A stretch of 8,162 bases of DNA. Source: a bacterium (GTDB lineage Bacteria; Desulfobacterota; GWC2-55-46). Made by a program: the position numbers and the translations under genes. The stretch is taken from positions 1-8,162 of the forward strand of contig SCQA01000050.1 in NCBI GenBank assembly GCA_004298725.1, given 5' to 3'. This document shows positions 1 to 4,780 of the stretch, in pieces (the stretch's first letter is position 1; every line of letters begins with the position of its first letter). The notes under the pieces were generated by a model that saw only the letters and a list, made by a program, of their open reading frames with translations, was not told the origin of the DNA and made no database searches.

Positions 1-183
1 GGCAAGAATAATTGATAAAACGCCGCCTATGCCGAATGTCGGCAGTATGCCCATAAGTACGCCAATGGCCGCGCCAAGCGCTATGCGCTCCGGCGGGTCG
101 TCGAGGCGCAGAAGTTTAAGGTATATAAGCTTTGCGCGGCGTTTTAGCCTTTCGGGCAAGGGTTTTTTTACACGGTTAGCCAT
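1..183 (-). CDS. DUF2062 family membrane protein, N-terminal part (cut by left edge)
   Basis: The reverse strand reads open from an ATG at 183 to the window edge, giving 61 codons without a stop. The start of the protein is strongly basic (MANRVKKPLPERLKRRAK). It is followed by a YLKLLRLDDPPERIALG segment and then a hydrophobic, glycine-rich stretch ending GILPTFGIGGVL. This order, a basic RLKRR..YLKLLRL region, then 'PERIALG.A.GV..G.LPTFG' leading into a membrane helix, is the hallmark of DUF2062, a family of small inner-membrane proteins of unknown function. An AAAGG ribosome binding site lies about 5 nt before the ATG. The gene is transcribed away from the Cys/His-rich gene at 250, with 66 bp between the two starts. 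Only the N-terminus is visible, so domain fusions further along cannot be excluded. The family call is from memory of the motif. Confidence 0.8.
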   Translation of the reverse strand, partial: MANRVKKPLPERLKRRAKLIYLKLLRLDDPPERIALGAAIGVLMGILPTFGIGGVLSIILA

Positions 184-216
184 TTATGCCTTTTCTCGCG
201 TTGATAAAAATCATTG

Positions 217-249
217 TTGACACGCCGCTTGTTTGGTAACATAAGCGCA
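217..249 (+). promoter_or_regulatory. Promoter of the Cys/His-rich gene, probably leaderless
   Basis: Two readings fit. A perfect TTGACA (-35, 217-222) with a 17-bp spacer gives CATAAG (240-245, 4 of 6 consensus). Alternatively an extended -10, TGG followed by TAACAT (234-242), keeps the key T, A and final T. In both cases transcription would begin at or within a few bases of the ATG at 250. No Shine-Dalgarno-like sequence lies between 223 and 249, which supports a leaderless message. The sequence 234-252 matches 15 of 19 bases of the same stretch before the TlpA-like gene (2139-2157). Confidence 0.55.
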
Positions 250-681
250 ATGAAGAAAGAAGTAATAATAACCGTTATGCTATTATCGCTTGTCATGCCG
301 TGGTTTGGGGGCACGGCGCGCGCAAACGTTCTTAAGCCTCAAACAAGGCAGGCGGAGGCGTCTTTTTGCTCGGTTTCGGCAACCGAGTGCCGTCACGGGG
401 ACGCCTGCCCGGTGCACGGCAATAAACACGCAAGCCACGTGCCTCTTTCTAAACATACTACGTCAAAGAGCGATAAAAATAAAGGGCATTGCGCTCCGTA
501 TCTTCACTGTGCCGGTCATGGCGAAGCCGGTTTGCCCGGAATATTCAGCATAAAGCCGTTTTTGACAGGCGGCTTTACATTAAATATTTTTCAGTTTACG
601 AGCCTATCCGCATTGCAAAAAATCGCAATCTGGAGCGATGTTTATTTAAACCTTCCTGAAAGGCCGCCCGCAGTTCTTTAA
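250..681 (+). CDS. Secreted Cys/His-rich protein of unknown function, possible metal binder
   Basis: This gene encodes 143 residues. Residues 1-25 form a Sec signal peptide: MKK, a hydrophobic core, then ARA as the likely cleavage site before N26. The mature protein has a compact segment, residues 40-90, with five cysteines (40, 47, 53, 81, 87) and eight histidines (49, 56, 60, 63, 69, 80, 86, 90). These include CPVHG, HCAPYLHC and CAGHG. The segment is followed by a more hydrophobic tail ending LPERPPAVL. Such composition suggests periplasmic metal binding or disulfide bonding, but I recognise no named family with certainty. The Cys/His segment and 'ERPP' tail vaguely recall small proteins found next to copper or heavy-metal genes. 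An in-frame ATG at 214 exists, but M13 of that reading (250) begins a proper signal peptide and sits correctly behind the promoter, so 250 is preferred. The next gene, 164 bp downstream, encodes an outer-membrane protein. Confidence 0.72.
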   Translation: MKKEVIITVMLLSLVMPWFGGTARANVLKPQTRQAEASFCSVSATECRHGDACPVHGNKHASHVPLSKHTTSKSDKNKGHCAPYLHCAGHGEAGLPGIFSIKPFLTGGFTLNIFQFTSLSALQKIAIWSDVYLNLPERPPAVL

Positions 682-761
682 GTTCCGTTCACATTGCATT
701 ATCTTGTCTTTAAGGCGGCTAAGCGCGCCAGCGGTGCGCGTATGCGTCAGCGTCGGAGTTT

Positions 762-789
762 TGGAGAAGTTATTATAATAACTTCTCCA
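762..789. repeat. 28-bp perfect palindrome upstream of the outer-membrane gene
   Basis: The arm TGGAGAAGTTATTA (762-775) is followed directly, without a spacer, by its exact reverse complement (776-789). It lies 81 bp past the stop of the Cys/His-rich gene and 56 bp before the ATG at 846. As RNA it could fold into a stem of about 12 bp, but the following bases (GCAGGCTTGTTG) are not a U-tract, so it is a poor intrinsic terminator. Its position fits a dimeric-regulator operator for the downstream gene equally well. A smaller GC-rich stem (723-729 with 733-739, one G-U pair) precedes it. I see no clear sigma-70 promoter in 682-845. Confidence 0.75.
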
Positions 790-845
790 GCAGGCTTGTT
801 GTTGCCGCGGACGGGGTTGTTTGAAAAAATTTAAAGGGGTTATAT

Positions 846-1847
846 ATGAAAAAAATTACATTTTTAATGGCTACGTTTGCCATTTTCGTTGCGACTGTAG
901 CAACTGGTTTTGTTGAAAACGTCTTTGCTTGCGATTTTTGCCTTGTTTCTCAGGGCATAGCTCCGCTTGAAACACAGCGCGGCACTGGGATAAAGGTAAA
1001 CCAGAGGTACGCGCGATTAAGGCGGGTTTACAGCGGCAAGGACGAACTCAAGTACGACGCATTGCTTAATCCGAGGCCGCTTGAAGAATACTGGACAACT
1101 GAATTTACCGTTTTTCACGCCCTAACAGATGATTTGACGCTTCTGGTCACTGCGCCGTTTAAAAAGAATACACTTAGGGGGCATCTGCACGTTGCGCCTG
1201 ATGGCACCGCTGAAGTGCATTCCGAGGTCAAGGGTGACGTCACCGGCCTTGGCGATGTTTCAGCGATAGGGCGCTACGCGCTTGTAAAGCGCCATACCCT
1301 TGACACGGATACGACGTTTGCGCTTGTTGCTGGAATTAAGCTTCCTACCGGCAGAACGGACGCAAAAACCTCAGATGGGGCCGAGTACCTTGACGCGCAC
1401 CTTCAGCTTGGCACAGGCTCGTATGATTACCTTGCGGGCTTTTCGTGCAACCGCGTTTCAGGCAGGTTCGCGCTTTCGGCAAACGCGCTTGCGTCAATAA
1501 CCACAAACGGAGAGGCCGGGGCAAGCGAGCACAGGTTCGGCCATACGCTGAATTACGATATAACGCCGAGGTACAGGGTTTATGGCGAGGCGGCAACTCC
1601 AACAGGCGCTCATGTATTCCTGTCGCTTGGGGCAAACGGAGAGTACCGTCAGAGAGAAAAACTGGCGGGCGATGTTGTAGCCAATTCCGGCGGTCACACG
1701 GTGTATATTGCGCCCGGCGTTATGGCGGCAGTGGGTTCGCACTTGGTACTTGAACTAACTTACCACCAAAGCGTGTATCATGAGCTTCACGGCATACAGA
1801 CCGGAGAAGATTTTAAAGCCTCCGGCGGCGCGACGTATATGTTTTAA
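846..1847 (+). CDS. Outer-membrane beta-barrel protein with N-terminal CxxC (MetA-pathway/'transporter' type)
   Basis: The product is 333 residues. It begins with a signal peptide (MKKITFL, hydrophobic core, cleavage probably after VFA at residue 28). Mature C29 is the first cysteine of a CDFC motif (C29, C32), followed by LVSQGIAPLETQ. The rest alternates polar and hydrophobic residues in short amphipathic strands (VNQRYARLRRVY, TTEFTVFHALTDDLTLLVTA, FALVAGIKLPTG), many ending in glycine-rich turns. It ends GGATYMF with a terminal phenylalanine, the usual beta-signal for BAM-dependent insertion. This fits the PF13557-like group of outer-membrane proteins labelled 'transporter' or 'MetA-pathway of phenol degradation', whose substrates are mostly unknown. 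The preserved 'GIKLPTGRTDA' turn is typical of that group. A strong AAAGGGG ribosome binding site (833-839) lies 6 nt before the ATG. V-F-A-C at the cleavage site resembles a lipobox but has Phe at -2, so a lipoprotein is less likely. One other cysteine (C201) is present. Confidence 0.82.
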   Translation: MKKITFLMATFAIFVATVATGFVENVFACDFCLVSQGIAPLETQRGTGIKVNQRYARLRRVYSGKDELKYDALLNPRPLEEYWTTEFTVFHALTDDLTLLVTAPFKKNTLRGHLHVAPDGTAEVHSEVKGDVTGLGDVSAIGRYALVKRHTLDTDTTFALVAGIKLPTGRTDAKTSDGAEYLDAHLQLGTGSYDYLAGFSCNRVSGRFALSANALASITTNGEAGASEHRFGHTLNYDITPRYRVYGEAATPTGAHVFLSLGANGEYRQREKLAGDVVANSGGHTVYIAPGVMAAVGSHLVLELTYHQSVYHELHGIQTGEDFKASGGATYMF

Positions 1848-1914
1848 AAGTAGTGGCGAGTGGGTAGTGGACAGTGGTTAGTTATAAGTAGTATTCCTTT
1901 ATCGTTATCACTTG

Positions 1915-1964
1915 TGTGCCGTCAGGAGGAATCCAAACAGGGATAGCTAACTCCTGACGGCACA
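1915..1964. repeat. 14-bp perfect inverted repeat with 22-nt loop
   Basis: TGTGCCGTCAGGAG (1915-1928) is repeated exactly in reverse complement at 1951-1964, separated by 22 nt. The bases flanking both arms do not pair, so the arms end sharply. Followed by GTGCTTTAAAAAA, it has no U-tract on the plus strand. It lies 67 bp after the barrel gene stop and could protect the 3' end of that mRNA, or be a member of a dispersed repeat family. Confidence 0.75.
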
Positions 1965-1971
1965 GTGCTTT

Positions 1972-2000
1972 AAAAAACCCCTTCTTAAACTAAGAGGGGG
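1972..2000 (-). terminator. Possible Rho-independent terminator for minus-strand transcripts
   Basis: CCCCTTCTTA (1978-1987) pairs with TAAGAGGGGG (1991-2000) around a 3-nt loop; nine of the ten pairs are Watson-Crick and one is G-U. Read on the minus strand the hairpin is followed directly by six T (complement of A1972-A1977), the classic intrinsic-terminator layout. No minus-strand gene ends nearby. The nearest one upstream on that strand is rpoZ, whose stop is at 2877. It may therefore end antisense read-through, or be part of a repeat element. Confidence 0.45.
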
Positions 2001-2108
2001 CAGGGGAGTTATTATGCTGTTTGGCACGGGTGCTCGCACCCTTTAAAAAAGGTGGAAGAAAAGATAAAGGCAGTGGTGAAAGGATAACGGGTAATAAACA
2101 TTTTTCAA

Positions 2109-2127
2109 AAAAGCGTGAGCCGCTTTT
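2109..2127. repeat. Short inverted repeat over the -35 region of the TlpA-like gene
   Basis: AAAAGCG (2109-2115) and CGCTTTT (2121-2127) form a 7-bp dyad around TGAGC. A -35 element for the -10 at 2142 would fall at about 2119-2124, inside this dyad, where no TTGACA-like sequence exists. It could be an activator or repressor site, or only a small stem that marks the end of upstream transcripts. Confidence 0.35.
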
Positions 2128-2138
2128 AGCGAGGCGCG

Positions 2139-2154
2139 TGGTATAATACGCACA
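2139..2154 (+). promoter_or_regulatory. Extended -10 promoter, leaderless start of the TlpA-like gene
   Basis: TGG immediately followed by a perfect TATAAT (2142-2147) makes a full extended -10 element, which does not need a -35. Seven bases separate TATAAT from the ATG at 2155, so transcription should begin at or one base before the A of the start codon. No Shine-Dalgarno sequence lies in between. The message is therefore expected to be leaderless. Confidence 0.72.
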
Positions 2155-2703
2155 ATGAACAACTTGATGAAAAAGATATTTGTTGTCGCGCTTGGCATGA
2201 CGTTATTTTTTTCGGCGCGATTGACATGTGCAGGCGACGACGCTCACGTGCATCCAACAGGGCTTCAGTATTTAAATGAACCTGCGCCCGAGTTTTTTGT
2301 AGTTGATAGGAATGGAGAAAAGACAAGCATTAAAGATTTTAAGGGCAGGGCGGTTCTGCTTCACTTTTGGGCCACATGGTGCGCTCCGTGTAAGGATGAA
2401 TTTCCGGCGTTTGAAAAACTCTATCAGGAGTTTGGGCGAAAGGGGCTTACAATATTAGCCGTGTCAATTGACTCTGTAGCCGGGCTTGACGAAGTAACAA
2501 AGCGCGCCGTGAGCTACGGCGGAACATTCCCGGTGTACGTCGCAAGGCAGGGCAGTGTTACAAATAAGTATTGGACATGGGGCGTGCCTGTTACCTATTT
2601 CATAAATAAAAAAGGCTTAATAGCGGCAAGGGGCATCGGACAACAAGACTGGGCCGGCGAGGGCATAAAGAGGTTTGTAAAAGAGCTTATTGAAGAGAAG
2701 TGA
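2155..2703 (+). CDS. TlpA/ResA-like exported thioredoxin-fold protein
   Basis: The product is 182 residues. A signal peptide (MNNLMKKIFVVALGM, hydrophobic core, probable cleavage near TCA, residue 26) sends it to the periplasm, presumably with a single redox domain. The fold begins at NEPAPEFFVVDRNGEKTSIKDFKG (about 41-64), typical of the TlpA/ResA/AhpC-TSA group. The active site is W75-C76-A77-P78-C79-K80, with both redox cysteines present, and the cis-proline loop is G143-V144-P145-V146-T147. Length and order match a complete TlpA-like protein. Members reduce disulfides in partners such as apocytochrome c or copper-site proteins using electrons from CcdA/DsbD, but no such gene is visible here, so the partner is unknown. 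The mature N-terminus carries an HVH motif (31-33). L-T-C at 23-25 is not a proper lipobox. M5 is an alternative start, but the promoter geometry favours 2155. It converges with rpoZ. Confidence 0.92.
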   Translation: MNNLMKKIFVVALGMTLFFSARLTCAGDDAHVHPTGLQYLNEPAPEFFVVDRNGEKTSIKDFKGRAVLLHFWATWCAPCKDEFPAFEKLYQEFGRKGLTILAVSIDSVAGLDEVTKRAVSYGGTFPVYVARQGSVTNKYWTWGVPVTYFINKKGLIAARGIGQQDWAGEGIKRFVKELIEEK

Positions 2704-2725
2704 GAATTGAATCGGCGCATGAACG

Positions 2726-2755
2726 AGGCGCGTTAGGCTTTTGCCTAACGCGCCT
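2726..2755 (+). terminator. Strong hairpin after the TlpA-like gene, probable terminator
   Basis: GGCGCGTTAGGC (2727-2738) pairs perfectly with 2743-2754 around a TTTT loop, and one more A-T pair extends the stem to 13 bp. It starts 22 bp past the stop codon. The tail reads TTATTGATTG, a weak U-tract, so termination may be partial or Rho-assisted. On the minus strand the following bases are CGTTC, with no U-tract. Confidence 0.65.
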
Positions 2756-2781
2756 TATTGATTGAGTTAATTTGCGGGTTT

Positions 2782-2818
2782 TCGCGCGAACAGTTAGTTT
2801 AATTAACTGTTCGCGCGA
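2782..2818. repeat. 15-bp perfect hairpin between convergent genes
   Basis: TCGCGCGAACAGTTA (2782-2796) pairs exactly with 2804-2818 around the loop GTTTAAT. It lies 58 bp past the rpoZ stop on the minus strand and 78 bp past the TlpA-like stop on the plus strand. Neither side carries a U-tract (GCTTCCTAC on plus, AAACCCGC on minus). It probably acts as a shared 3'-end structure for both converging transcripts rather than as a textbook terminator. Confidence 0.6.
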
Positions 2819-2876
2819 GCTTCCTACTTAAAAATTAACATACAAAGGTTTTATATTTTCCAAAACACAGTAATGC

Positions 2877-3098
2877 TTAGCGCGAGCTTTCTTTTTTACT
2901 TGTCTTGGTCGGCGTTTGAACTATTGAAATTTCGCCTGCGGCAATTTCGCGTAGCGACGTAACAACGAATTTGTTTTCCGATTTTACAAGCGCCGGAGAG
3001 CCTTTAATCAGGCCGCGTGACCTCTGTGCGGCTACGTGCACCAGCGCGAAGCGGCTCGGTATTTTTTTAAGACAATCCTCGATTGTAATTCTTGCCAT
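2877..3098 (-). CDS. rpoZ: RNA polymerase omega subunit
   Basis: The product is 73 residues and begins MARITIEDCLKKIPSRFALVHVAAQRSRGL, matching the conserved N-terminus of omega. The usual LVK..NK..V.SLREIAAGEI stretch (about 38-57) follows, then a short polar lysine/serine tail. Omega helps fold and assemble beta-prime into core RNA polymerase and in proteobacteria contributes to the ppGpp site. Length is normal for a short omega. An AAAGGGGA ribosome binding site lies 8 nt before the ATG. The gene follows gmk, as in many proteobacteria, but 145 bp away and with its own probable promoter (3154-3162). Its transcript runs toward the TlpA-like gene, and no U-tract terminator follows it within the 173-bp convergent gap. 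Confidence 0.95.
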   Translation of the reverse strand: MARITIEDCLKKIPSRFALVHVAAQRSRGLIKGSPALVKSENKFVVTSLREIAAGEISIVQTPTKTSKKESSR

Positions 3099-3153
3099 TT
3101 AACGTTCCCCTTTAATTGTTTTCGGCTATTAAATTCCGGCAACTTATTAGACT

Positions 3154-3162
3154 ATTTTAGCA
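3154..3162 (-). promoter_or_regulatory. rpoZ: Extended -10 promoter of rpoZ
   Basis: On the minus strand TGC is followed directly by TAAAAT (5 of 6 to TATAAT), forming an extended -10 element. The hexamer 17 bp upstream, TGGAAG, is a poor -35. A start near 3147 would give a leader of about 50 nt containing the good ribosome binding site. The rest of the 145-bp gmk-rpoZ gap shows no clear terminator hairpin, so rpoZ may also receive read-through from the operon. Confidence 0.5.
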
Positions 3163-3243
3163 TGTTTAAAGATTTGCTTCCATGAAAAGAGCGGTTCCGG
3201 CGACAAGTGGTAAAAGAAGTCTCTATGAATTATCAGCTCCGGC

Positions 3244-3855
3244 TTATTTCACGTTTATGCCAAAAGCCTTATTGACTTTTTCAGCCATGCGCTCTCTTTT
3301 GGAGCTTTCAGCGATGATAATAGCCTTTAGTTTTTCAAAGGCCGCGACGAGGTCGTCGTTAATTATAATGTAGTCGTAGCCGGACGCGTTGTTTATTTCT
3401 TCGCGCGCCGCGGCAACGCGTCGCTTAATATCTTCCGGGTTGTCTTTGCCGCGTTTTATAAGCCTTTGTTCGCAGACTTCAAGCGACGGAGGCAGTATGA
3501 AGATGTAAACCGCGTTGGAGAGAGTTTTTTTTATGCTTGCCGCGCCTTGTACGTCAATGTCAAGCATGGCTGATTTGCCGGCGGCAAGAAGCATTTCAAG
3601 GTCTTTTCCCGAAGTGCCGTACCGTTTGCCGTGCACTCCGGCGTATTCGAGGAATTCTCCGGTTTTGGCCATGCGCTCAAACGCGGGGCCGTCAATGAAG
3701 TGATATTCAACTCCGTTTATTTCGCCCTGCCTCGGTGGGCGCGTCGTGTACGATATAGAATGCCTTAAATCGCTGAAAAAATCAACGGCCATGTTGCACA
3801 GCGTGCTTTTGCCCGCGCCCGACGGCGCTGAAACTATGTATGGTATGCCTTTCAT
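3244..3855 (-). CDS. gmk: Guanylate kinase
   Basis: The 203-residue product converts GMP plus ATP to GDP plus ADP in the cytoplasm, an essential step of guanine nucleotide synthesis. The P-loop is S9-APSGAGKST (K16, S17). The GMP-binding region follows as S35-Y-T-T-R-P-P-R-Q-G-E45, with R39, R42 and E45 in place. YGTS and LDIDVQGA motifs come next, then the lid with RLIKRG and RR. Length is normal for bacterial Gmk and no key residue is missing. The ATG at 3855 lies only 7 bp after the yicC stop and has a weak ribosome binding site (GAG about 10 nt upstream), which points to translational coupling with yicC. Many relatives have a small remA/DUF370 gene between yicC and gmk; here it is absent. 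Confidence 0.97.
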   Translation of the reverse strand: MKGIPYIVSAPSGAGKSTLCNMAVDFFSDLRHSISYTTRPPRQGEINGVEYHFIDGPAFERMAKTGEFLEYAGVHGKRYGTSGKDLEMLLAAGKSAMLDIDVQGAASIKKTLSNAVYIFILPPSLEVCEQRLIKRGKDNPEDIKRRVAAAREEINNASGYDYIIINDDLVAAFEKLKAIIIAESSKRERMAEKVNKAFGINVK

Positions 3856-3862
3856 TTTTTTA

Positions 3863-4741
3863 TTACTCTATATTCTGGACTTGTTCGCGAATCTTTTCAA
3901 GCTCGGCTTTCATGTCAACTATGGTGCGGGTAGTTCCGGCGTCTCCGGCTTTTGAGCCTATGGTGTTAATTTCCCGAAAAAGTTCCTGACAGAGAAAATC
4001 AAGTTTTTTGCCGACCGGCCCGTTGCCGTCTAAATATTCGTGAAATAACCGGAAGTGGCTTTTGAGGCGGGTTATTTCTTCGGAAGTGTCACATTTTTCA
4101 GCGTATATGGCGGCTTCGGCAAGTATGCGGTTTTCGTCAACGCGGTCTTTCAGTATTTTTTCCATTTCAAGGCGGAGCTTTTCTCTGTATGCGGCGTGAA
4201 TTTCAGGCGCGCGCAATTCCACCGCGCCAAGCAGAGCTTCAAGAGACTTAATCCTGTTTTTCACGTCGGCACCAAGGCTTGCTCCTTCGCGTTCTCTCCA
4301 TGCCTCAAGTTCGTTAAAGACTGAAACAAGGCAGTCTTTAAGCGCGTCTTTAAGTAAAGACGCGTCAATGTTCTTTCCAACGGGCGCGGAGAATACGTCT
4401 TTAAGTTTTAAAAGCCCTTCTATGTCAAGCTCGCCTCTTATGCCAAGCGTTTTTTTGAGCGCGTCAGCCGCGTCAACGTAGGTTTTGGCAACGGCGATAT
4501 TGAGCTTTAAACATGGCGGCGCGCTCTGGTCCGCGTATGCGAGCACGGTAAACGCCCCCCGTGAAAAGCGTTTTTTTACCTCTTCCTTTATGAACGGCTC
4601 AAGAGAGAAGAAGCGGTCGTTAAGCCTGCAATTTATGTCAAGGTAACGGTGGTTTACCGTTTTAATTTCAATTATAAAAGACTCTGCGCCCTCGCTAATT
4701 GTAAGGCCCGCCCTGCCGTAGCCTGTCATGCTTTTTATCAA
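3863..4741 (-). CDS. yicC: YicC/YloC-family endoribonuclease, TTG start
   Basis: The product is 292 residues and starts with the family signature MIKSMTGYGRA. The N-terminal domain includes IEIKTVNHRYLDINCRL (about 25-41). The C-terminal DUF1732 region carries CDTSEEITRLKSHF, then KKLDFLCQELFREINTIGSKAGDA, and ends KAELEKIREQVQNIE, all strongly conserved. Family members are cytoplasmic endoribonucleases; E. coli YicC is linked to decay of the small RNA RyhB. The start codon is TTG at 4741, because it restores the exact family N-terminus and has GGAG at 8 nt. The next ATG (M5) would lose MIKS. It sits 39 bp after the DUF4416 gene and 7 bp before gmk, the usual yicC-gmk pairing. Confidence 0.95.
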   Translation of the reverse strand: MIKSMTGYGRAGLTISEGAESFIIEIKTVNHRYLDINCRLNDRFFSLEPFIKEEVKKRFSRGAFTVLAYADQSAPPCLKLNIAVAKTYVDAADALKKTLGIRGELDIEGLLKLKDVFSAPVGKNIDASLLKDALKDCLVSVFNELEAWREREGASLGADVKNRIKSLEALLGAVELRAPEIHAAYREKLRLEMEKILKDRVDENRILAEAAIYAEKCDTSEEITRLKSHFRLFHEYLDGNGPVGKKLDFLCQELFREINTIGSKAGDAGTTRTIVDMKAELEKIREQVQNIE

Positions 4742-4749
4742 ATGCTCAT

Positions 4750-4753
4750 CTCC
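4750..4753 (-). promoter_or_regulatory. yicC: Ribosome binding site that fixes the yicC TTG start
   Basis: GGAG on the minus strand lies 8 nt before TTG at 4741. No ATG or GTG in this frame lies at a useful distance upstream, so the TTG is the likely start. Confidence 0.65.
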
Positions 4754-4780
4754 AGACCTTATTTATTTCCGCGGGGCGTG

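Larger units (their letters stand above)
1848..2154. other. 307-bp non-coding region rich in inverted repeats
   Basis: There is no credible gene here. From left to right it holds a G/T/A-biased stretch with loosely repeated AGTGG units (about 1850-1895). Next come a 14-bp perfect inverted repeat (1915-1964), a hairpin next to an A6 run (1972-2000) and a small GGGTG/CACCC stem (2028-2041). A purine-rich stretch follows (about 2045-2085), and then the promoter of the TlpA-like gene. The decamer CTTTAAAAAA occurs twice, just after the 1915-1964 repeat and just after the 2028-2041 stem. This clustering of dyads recalls dispersed non-coding repeats of other bacterial genomes, but no copy elsewhere can be seen from this window. 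Confidence 0.7.

Noticed and set aside
214..249. ATG at 214 as start of the Cys/His-rich protein
   Set aside because: It would place MLTRRLFGNISA before an otherwise ideal signal peptide, and it lies upstream of or within the promoter elements.
796..830. Sigma-70 promoter for the barrel gene (TTGCCG ... AAAAAT)
   Set aside because: Both hexamers match only 4 of 6 and the implied start would fall inside the ribosome binding site, so it is not convincing.
1300..1753. Overlapping open frames on both strands within the barrel gene
   Set aside because: The barrel frame has a signal peptide, ribosome binding site and beta-signal. The others are Arg/Cys-rich translations typical of wrong frames.
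1850..1895. AGTGG-rich stretch as a CRISPR or true tandem repeat
   Set aside because: The units are degenerate and irregularly spaced, with no constant repeat or spacer lengths.
1915..1964. Inverted repeat as the ends of an insertion sequence
   Set aside because: The arms are only 22 nt apart, so no transposase or cargo can lie between them, and no flanking target duplication is visible.
3182..3373. Plus-strand 63-codon frame reaching from the rpoZ-gmk gap into gmk
   Set aside because: Two thirds of it is antisense to the gmk C-terminus, and no ribosome binding site or recognisable motif is present.
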